NCBI GenBank assembly: GCA_016199105.1
Contig: JACQHI010000311.1
Span: 1-7,730, forward strand
Length of the DNA: 7,730 nucleotides
Direction: 5' to 3'
Source of the DNA: Lentisphaerota bacterium
GTDB taxonomy: Bacteria > Verrucomicrobiota > Kiritimatiellia > JAAZAB01
Positions 1-4,191 of this stretch are shown here, in pieces (within the stretch, counting starts at the first letter, position 1; each line of letters opens with the position of its first letter). The translations under genes and the position numbers were made by a program. A model generated the notes under the pieces. That model made no database searches and was not told where the DNA came from. It saw nothing but the letters and a program-made list of their open reading frames with translations.

Positions 1-22
1 CCCGACTCTCCGAGAGGTCGGG
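1..22. repeat. Short palindrome, possible REP-like unit
   Basis: The first 22 bases form a near-complete hairpin: the outer arms CCCGAC and GTCGGG pair perfectly and the inner TCTC/GAGA can also pair, leaving one or two bases unpaired. No T-run follows on the plus strand, and on the minus strand the T-rich stretch (about 34-43) precedes the hairpin, so it does not look like a classic intrinsic terminator for the minus-strand gene ending at 90. A 19/22 match to it occurs at 6171-6192 inside the heparinase-family gene, which favours a dispersed palindromic repeat. The repeat may extend left of the window edge. Confidence 0.45.
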
Positions 23-89
23 ATGAAACCTGGGAAAAAACAAAAGCGGACCCGCCTGAACTGCCGGAAGGTGTTCATGCGCACACGCA

Positions 90-1004
90 TTACCGGCGAA
101 GTTCCACGCTGTAACCGGTGAACTGGATCGACACCGGATTGGGTTCGCCCCGGCGGTGAACGAGATGTCCTTCCTTGTCCAAAACGCGGAAGGTGATTTT
201 GGACGGGAGCTGAAGTCCTTTCTGGACGGTGTAGGTCAGGGTGATCTGGCTGCGCTCGACCAGGCGATCCAGGGTGTCGTATTTGGCGATGTCCAGGCTC
301 TTGAGGATCCAGTACTTGCGGTCGATTTTGTCGCTGACGACGGCGGTTTGTTCGCGGCCTTGCGGCGTGGTTTTGTTGATCGTTTGAATGCGGCCGTCGC
401 GGTTGAGGGTGAGTTCCACGCTTACACGGGACCGGGCGGCGCCCGCCCCGGCGTCGCGGCCCACGGGTTTGCCGTCGAGCCCGACCCGATCCCTCGACTC
501 GATCACGAGCTGCCGCTGGGGCGCGTTCCCGGCGGTGGTGCGAAGCGAGACGGTTGCGTTCCGTTCGAGTTTGTCGGGATCGAGCACGGACGGAACGGCA
601 TTGAGGGCGCCGAAGATCGCATTGAGAACGCCCTGGGCCAGCAAGGCATACGCGGCGATTCCGCCCCGGGCATCCGCTCCGTATTCCGGGGGGATGTCCT
701 GGGCCCTCACCGTCACGGGCTTGCCCGGCACGACAATCGCCTCGAAGTGCGTCCGGCCGAGAATGGTCCGGACGGTTTTGTCGAAGGAATCGAGGATTTC
801 GTGGCTCTGAAAGAGGCAGGAGGAGCGAGCCAGGCCCGCCCGTTCCAGATCGTAGTAGTCTTCGGAGAGGGCGCGCAGCAGGCTTCGCGGGTCATCGGAC
901 GCCGCCGCCGAGGCGGGAAGGGATTGGGCCGGCGCGGGCTGTTGGCCGATCCCCATTGCCAGTGGAAGCCCCACCGCCAAAATCAGCCATGCACAGGTCT
1001 TCAT
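90..1004 (-). CDS. Exported protein of unknown function
   Basis: This is a 304-residue protein with a clear Sec signal peptide: basic start (MKT), hydrophobic core (about residues 5-20) and a likely cleavage after APA at 24-26. The mature part begins with a low-complexity Ala/Ser/Pro linker, then an acidic/aromatic helix (LLRALSEDYYDLERA, about 43-57), a lone Cys at 63, and a C-terminal half with alternating beta-type segments ending in VSIQFTGYSVELRR. There are no further membrane segments, no lipobox and no catalytic motif I recognise, so a periplasmic or secreted location is inferred from the signal peptide only. The ATG is preferred because it gives the complete signal peptide; no good Shine-Dalgarno is visible before it. 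It stands alone on the minus strand, divergent from the reductase gene. I do not recognise a family. That it is a real gene is fairly certain; its function is not. Confidence 0.8.
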   Translation of the reverse strand: MKTCAWLILAVGLPLAMGIGQQPAPAQSLPASAAASDDPRSLLRALSEDYYDLERAGLARSSCLFQSHEILDSFDKTVRTILGRTHFEAIVVPGKPVTVRAQDIPPEYGADARGGIAAYALLAQGVLNAIFGALNAVPSVLDPDKLERNATVSLRTTAGNAPQRQLVIESRDRVGLDGKPVGRDAGAGAARSRVSVELTLNRDGRIQTINKTTPQGREQTAVVSDKIDRKYWILKSLDIAKYDTLDRLVERSQITLTYTVQKGLQLPSKITFRVLDKEGHLVHRRGEPNPVSIQFTGYSVELRR

Positions 1005-1080
1005 ATCCGGTTATCACACCAGAAGTGCCGTCGGAATTCAAGAGAAACTCTCCGCCTGTTGCGGGCGTTTTCCCTGGAGG

Positions 1081-1131
1081 GCGGCTGGCGTGCCTGCCGA
1101 AGCCTCTTGGCGAAGGCATGGCCTCAGCCGC
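1081..1131. repeat. 51-nt imperfect hairpin in divergent intergenic region
   Basis: Nested complementary arms are visible: GCGGCTG (1081-1087) with CAGCCGC (1125-1131), GCC (1092-1094) with GGC (1120-1122), TGCC (1095-1098) with GGCA (1115-1118), and GCC (1102-1104) with GGC (1109-1111) closing a TCTT loop. The innermost two stems flank a symmetric GAA/GAA internal loop that could form sheared G-A pairs. The core (1095-1118) resembles short palindromic repeats I remember from environmental genomes, but I cannot check copy number. It lies upstream of the promoter-like sequence at 1190-1218, so it is probably not in the leader of the reductase mRNA. Confidence 0.5.
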
Positions 1132-1189
1132 TGTCCGGTGTCGAAATGCGTGTGTGAGCAAGTGCCATTGGTCAGCAGCTAAAAACGCA

Positions 1190-1218
1190 TTGGCGTGTCT
1201 TCGGTATTTGGGTAGGAT
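1190..1218 (+). promoter_or_regulatory. Putative sigma70 promoter for the CoA-disulfide reductase gene
   Basis: TTGGCG (1190-1195) and TAGGAT (1213-1218) are separated by exactly 17 bases. The -10 matches TATAAT at 4 of 6 positions and the -35 keeps the TTG core. A start near 1225 would give a leader of about 55-60 bases before the ATG at 1282. This is a pattern match only; no operator or riboswitch is evident in the leader. Confidence 0.4.
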
Positions 1219-1281
1219 GCCGGACATGCCGATTCACCGGCGCGGCTGCGCAAACACAAGCCGGGAACTATTCCTAAGATT

Positions 1282-2967
1282 ATGAAAAATTGTAAAAAAA
1301 TCGTCATCGTTGGCGGCGTGGCGGGCGGGGCGTCGGCGGCCGCGCGGGCGCGCCGGCTTTCGGAGGAGGCGGAGATTATCCTTGTCGAACGGGGCGAACA
1401 CATCTCGTTCGCGAATTGCGGGCTTCCCTATCATATCGGGAGCGTCATCCGGGAACGCGACCGGCTCCTGATCCAGACGCCCGAATCCCTGAAGCGGCGG
1501 TTCGGAATCGAGGTCCGCATCCGGACCGAGGCGCTCCGCATCGACCGCGCGCGCAGGGAGCTCGTGCTCAAGGATCTCGTCACGGGCGTCGAAAAGGCCG
1601 AATCGTATGAGGCGTTGATCCTCAGTCCCGGCGCGGCCCCGGTGCGTCCGCCTGTGCCGGGCCTGGACAACCCCCGCGTGTTGACCCTCCGGAATATGGC
1701 GGATATGGATGCGATCATCCGGGTGCTGGAGACGGACAAGCCGGATCATGCCGTGGTCATGGGCGGCGGGTATATCGGGCTGGAAATGGCCGAGGCATTG
1801 CGGGAACGGAAGCTCGCGGTTGCGCTGGTGGAGATGACGGGGCAGGTCATGGGTCCGGTGGATCCCGAAATGGCCGTTCCGCTTCACCAGGAGCTGATTC
1901 GCAACGGAGTGGACCTGCGGCTGAACTCGACGGTGAGCGCCATCAGGCCGGCGGACCGTGGCCTGGACGTCGAGCTGACGCCGGGGGCAGCCATCCGGAC
2001 CGGACTCGTAATCGTGGCGACCGGCGTCAAGCCGGATGTCGCGCTGGCCCGCGCGGCGGGGCTCGAGATCGGTCCCAGCGGCGGTATCGTGGTGGACGAC
2101 CGCATGCGAACGAGCGATCCGGCGATTTTCGCCGTGGGCGACGCCGTGGAGGTCACGGATTTTGTCGGCGGTTTCAAAACGCTGATCCCGCTGGCCGGTC
2201 CGGCCAACCGGCAGGGACGGATCGCGGCCGACGCCATCTTCGGCCGCGACAGCGTGTATCGGAAAACACAGGGCACGGCGATCTGCAAGGTGTTCGGGCT
2301 GGCGATCGGCATGACGGGGCTCAGCGAGAAGATGCTGAAGAAGACCGGCCGTGCCCATGAAAAAATTTACATCCATGCGGCCAACCACGCGGGTTACTAT
2401 CCCAACGGCGTGTCGATCAGTCTGAAACTCCTGTTCGAGCCGGCCAATGGGAACATCCTCGGGGCGCAGGCGGTGGGGGCGGACGGCGTGGACAAGCGGA
2501 TTGACGTGATCGCCATGGCGTTGCGCGGCGGACTCACGGTGCGGGATCTCGCCGACGCCGAGCTGGCCTATGCGCCGCCCTACGGGTCCGCGAAGGATCC
2601 GGTGAATATCGCCGGGTTCGTGGCGTCCAATGTGTTGCGGGGCGATATGCGCCTGTGCCACAGCGGGGATCTGCTGGCGCCGAAGCCGGACCAGGCGATT
2701 CTGGACGTGCGCACGCCGGGCGAATGCAAGGCGGGGACCATTCCGGGGTCCGTCAACATTCCGGTCGACCAGTTGCGCGAGCGGCTGGCGGAGCTTCCGC
2801 GCGACAAGGAATTGCTGGTCTATTGCCAGGTCGGCTTGCGCGGTTACCTGGCGTGCCGGATCCTGGTGCAGCGCGGCTTCCGGTGCCGGAACCTGACGGG
2901 CGGCTACAAGACGTTCCAGATGGCGACCGCAAGCGCGAATCCAACAAACAAGGGGGGCGGACGATGA
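1282..2967 (+). CDS. CoA-disulfide reductase / polysulfide reductase with C-terminal rhodanese domain
   Basis: This 561-residue cytoplasmic flavoprotein belongs to the pyridine nucleotide-disulfide oxidoreductase class I family. The FAD-binding start is IVGGVAGGASAAARARR (about 9-25). The redox Cys is C46 in SFANCGLPYHIG, the single-cysteine arrangement typical of CoA-disulfide reductases and NADH oxidases. The NAD(P) motif VVMGGGYIGLEMAE lies at 158-171, an ATG motif at 246-248 and the second FAD motif AIFAVGDAVE at 281-290. The dimerisation domain carries tyrosines in the AYAPPYGSAKDPVN segment (429-442). A rhodanese domain (about 462-548) follows, with active-site loop CQVGLR and Cys at 515. 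Known fusions of this type reduce CoA disulfide, CoA persulfide or polysulfide with NAD(P)H. Which of these is the substrate here is not decided by sequence. The Shine-Dalgarno is weak. The TGA overlaps the next ATG (ATGA, 2964-2967), suggesting translational coupling. Confidence 0.93.
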   Translation: MKNCKKIVIVGGVAGGASAAARARRLSEEAEIILVERGEHISFANCGLPYHIGSVIRERDRLLIQTPESLKRRFGIEVRIRTEALRIDRARRELVLKDLVTGVEKAESYEALILSPGAAPVRPPVPGLDNPRVLTLRNMADMDAIIRVLETDKPDHAVVMGGGYIGLEMAEALRERKLAVALVEMTGQVMGPVDPEMAVPLHQELIRNGVDLRLNSTVSAIRPADRGLDVELTPGAAIRTGLVIVATGVKPDVALARAAGLEIGPSGGIVVDDRMRTSDPAIFAVGDAVEVTDFVGGFKTLIPLAGPANRQGRIAADAIFGRDSVYRKTQGTAICKVFGLAIGMTGLSEKMLKKTGRAHEKIYIHAANHAGYYPNGVSISLKLLFEPANGNILGAQAVGADGVDKRIDVIAMALRGGLTVRDLADAELAYAPPYGSAKDPVNIAGFVASNVLRGDMRLCHSGDLLAPKPDQAILDVRTPGECKAGTIPGSVNIPVDQLRERLAELPRDKELLVYCQVGLRGYLACRILVQRGFRCRNLTGGYKTFQMATASANPTNKGGGR

Positions 2968-3128
2968 AAAGGCGGGTGTTTCTTTTCGTCTTGTCGGGAC
3001 TGGCGGCGCTGGGGGGAACGGAGAAAAGCGGGGACGCGGCCGAGCCCGATCTTAATTTTACCAAGCGAGGCTCTTGCAAAACCCCTCACGCCGTCCGCCT
3101 GCGGCGGCCATCGCGAGGGACTTTGTAA
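2964..3128 (+). CDS. 5' part of an interrupted exported-protein gene
   Basis: A 54-codon reading frame starts at an ATG that overlaps the stop of the reductase gene, preceded by a G-rich Shine-Dalgarno (AGGGGGG, 2951-2957). It encodes a convincing signal peptide: MKRR, then a hydrophobic VFLFVLSGLAALGG core (about 5-18), a polar GTEKSGDAAEPDL stretch and a possible cleavage near DAA (about 24-26). From codon 33-35 the sequence enters an inverted-repeat element (3061-3351) and stops at TAA 3126-3128 inside it, so the last 20 or so residues are probably not native. The same frame resumes after the element and encodes the repeat protein ending at 3875. I infer one original gene of about 210 codons, broken by the element. 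Alternatively the short peptide could be expressed as such. Confidence 0.55.
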   Translation: MKRRVFLFVLSGLAALGGTEKSGDAAEPDLNFTKRGSCKTPHAVRLRRPSRGTL

Positions 3129-3351
3129 GTGAAAATGGTGGAAACGGGCGCGGTTCGGGTATCGCGAACGGTTGACGCCTCGAAATCCACCGATTTTTTG
3201 AACACTCCGTCCGTCCCGTATGTGGAACCGGCGTTTCCGGTGCGACTCTGCGCTGGGAATCGAGCTACCCGAGCATTCTGATTACAAAACGCCACACCAA
3301 GCAAGCCGACAGGCACAGCTTGACGGGGGGTTTTGCAAGAGCCTCACTGGG
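3061..3351. mobile_element. MITE-like element with 25-bp imperfect terminal inverted repeats
   Basis: GAGGCTCTTGCAAAACCCC at 3067-3085 is repeated exactly as its reverse complement at 3327-3345 (19/19). Extending outward to 3061 and 3351 gives 23 of 25 paired positions. The 241 bases between hold no credible transposase; the short frames present are broken or unsupported. The TIR reminds me of IS5-type ends, but I cannot confirm this. The element length (291, or 279 for the perfect core) is a multiple of three, and the protein frames on both sides agree, consistent with insertion into one gene. No clean target-site duplication is visible: the flanks read TTTA on the left and TTTG on the right. 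It could also be two independent palindromic repeats, but the exact match of the ends makes one unit more likely. Confidence 0.6.
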
Positions 3352-3875
3352 TTTGCGCCACCAATTTGCTCGGACCCAGTGTTTTCAGCCTGGGCGCTAC
3401 CGGCTTCATTCAACAGGCCGGGTCGGTGGTCAACGATTACAACGGCGATGGCCGGAGCGACTTGGCGCTGTTCGACAACAACACCCCTTCGACAGGCTCA
3501 GGGCAGGCCGGCGCCTGGTACATCCAGACCCTGTCGGGCACGCAGGTGCTGTGGGCGGCGAGCTGGGGTTGGCCGGGGGCACAACCTGTGCCTGGCGACT
3601 ACGACGGGGATGGCGTCAGCGACATCGCCGTCTTCGATCAGAATACCGGCGCGTGGTCTATCAGGACGCTGGGGGGGAGTGTCGAGGCGTGGGGAGTGTC
3701 GTGGGGATGGAGTGGGGCGGAGCCGGTGTCGGGCGATTATGATGGAGATGGGCTCGACGATCTGGCGGTGTTCGACAGCAACACCGGGTATTGGTACATC
3801 CGAACTGTGTCCGGAACTATCCTCGTCTGGGCGCTCCCGTGGGGCTGGCCGGGCGCCGTTCCGGTCGGGGAGTAG
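3333..3875 (+). CDS. FG-GAP/VCBS-like repeat protein, probably the detached 3' part of the gene starting at 2964
   Basis: The frame contains three tandem units of about 46 residues (bases 3429-3590, 3591-3728 and 3729-3866). Each follows the pattern DYxGDGxxDLAVFDxNTGxWYIRTxSG...W...WGWPGAxPV. The DxDGDxxxD loops are typical calcium-binding loops of FG-GAP/VCBS beta-propeller-type repeats in exported proteins. Unit one has NDYNGDG and an extra eight residues (PSTGSGQA) between NT and GAW. The protein ends two residues after unit three. The ATG at 3333 lies inside the right inverted repeat of the 3061-3351 element and has no Shine-Dalgarno, so it is probably not a native start. The frame equals that of the signal-peptide piece at 2964. 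Three short repeats are too few for a full propeller, so this may be decayed, or a small adhesive/calcium-binding domain. Its function is unknown. It is followed by 316 bases without a gene. Confidence 0.6.
   Translation: MQEPHWVCATNLLGPSVFSLGATGFIQQAGSVVNDYNGDGRSDLALFDNNTPSTGSGQAGAWYIQTLSGTQVLWAASWGWPGAQPVPGDYDGDGVSDIAVFDQNTGAWSIRTLGGSVEAWGVSWGWSGAEPVSGDYDGDGLDDLAVFDSNTGYWYIRTVSGTILVWALPWGWPGAVPVGE
3486..3509 (+). repeat. 24-bp dispersed-repeat insertion, in frame
   Basis: Compared with the equivalent place in unit two (AATACCGGCGCGTGG, 3645-3659), unit one reads AACACC, then 24 extra bases, then GGCGCCTGG. The extra bases encode exactly PSTGSGQA, so the insertion keeps the frame. The core CCTTCGACAGGCTCAGGGC (3486-3504) resembles a short, partly palindromic repeat I have seen scattered through environmental bacterial genomes; that recollection needs a search. 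The boundaries are ambiguous by one or two C bases. Confidence 0.65.
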
Positions 3876-4140
3876 GAGAGGGTTGGGGAGATCGGTGATC
3901 GGTTGTAGGTGGTAGGTGATGGGTGTTAGCCCTGCTTTCGCAGGGCTAGCTCAAGGGCCATGAGCCTGCCGAATGGCGCGCGCCCTACAGGAACCCGTCC
4001 TACTGCTCTCCCCTGTAACGGTGAACCGTCCCGCCTGCAACGCTGAGCACCCGCCTGCAATCCGCCAACCGGCGGATAGCACTGCGGGCAGGTGAACTCT
4101 GAACCCTGATAAAAATATTTTTTCTTTTACAGATTGAAAT
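3876..4140. other. Gene-free stretch with degenerate short repeats and hairpins
   Basis: No credible gene is visible between the stop at 3875 and the leader of the next gene. The stretch starts with loosely repeated GGTGAT/GTAGGTGG units (about 3893-3924), then the 3925-3950 hairpin and a GGCGCGCGCC palindrome (3975-3984). An 11-base direct repeat CCCGCCTGCAA occurs at 4030-4040 and 4050-4060, 20 bases apart. The second copy runs into a hairpin ATCCGCC-AACC-GGCGGAT (4060-4077), with possible outer pairing CCTGC 4054-4058 to GCAGG 4088-4092. GTGAACCGT (4021-4029) and GTGAACTCTGAACCC (4093-4107) share a TGAAC word. An A/T palindrome AAAAATATTTTT lies at 4111-4122. I could not pick out a convincing -35/-10 pair for the gene at 4192. 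Confidence 0.5.
3925..3950. terminator. Strong hairpin after the repeat-protein gene
   Basis: GTTAGCCCTGC and GCAGGGCTAGC pair over 11 positions (one G-T) around a TTTC loop, 50 bases after the stop at 3875. No T-run follows, so it could be a weak terminator, an mRNA 3'-end stabiliser or a REP-type repeat. Confidence 0.35.
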
Positions 4141-4142
4141 CG

Positions 4143-4185
4143 CCTTCAGGCGGGTCAACAATGCTCCCCGTTTTACCTGAAGGAG
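4143..4185 (+). promoter_or_regulatory. Ribosome binding site with possible sequestering hairpin before the heparinase-family gene
   Basis: AAGGAG (4180-4185) lies six bases before the GTG at 4192 and fixes that start; an in-frame TGA at 4135-4137 and the absence of any ATG/GTG/TTG between exclude a longer protein. CCTTCAGG (4143-4150) is exactly complementary to CCTGAAGG (4176-4183), which includes part of the Shine-Dalgarno, with a 25-base loop. A competing small hairpin CGCC-TTCA-GGCG (4141-4152) uses the same left arm. Whether this regulates translation is inference. Confidence 0.45.
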
Positions 4186-4191
4186 ATTTCC

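Noticed and set aside
156..1157. Plus-strand open frame (333 codons) opposite the exported-protein gene
   Set aside because: The minus strand has a proper signal peptide and balanced composition; the plus frame runs across the intergenic hairpin and has no recognisable domain.
1234..2661. Long minus-strand open frame (475 codons) opposite the CoA-disulfide reductase
   Set aside because: Its product is rich in Arg/His/Pro/Gly with no domain sense, as expected from a GC-rich gene read backwards; the plus strand has a full recognised protein.
3129..3326. Possible transposase or small gene inside the inverted-repeat element
   Set aside because: No frame is long enough or resembles a transposase; a plus-strand frame from GTG 3129 stops early and a 76-codon minus-strand frame has no recognisable motif or ribosome binding site.
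3058..3354. Target-site duplication around the inverted-repeat element
   Set aside because: The flanks read TTTA on the left and TTTG on the right; no boundary gives an exact duplication longer than chance.
3220..3915. Overlapping plus-strand frames across the repeat-protein region
   Set aside because: Only the frame ending at 3875 shows the regular DxDGD/WGWPGA repeats; the others are frame-shifted readings of the same repeats.
4030..4060. CRISPR-like array
   Set aside because: Only two 11-base direct repeat copies 20 bases apart, with no further units and no cas genes.
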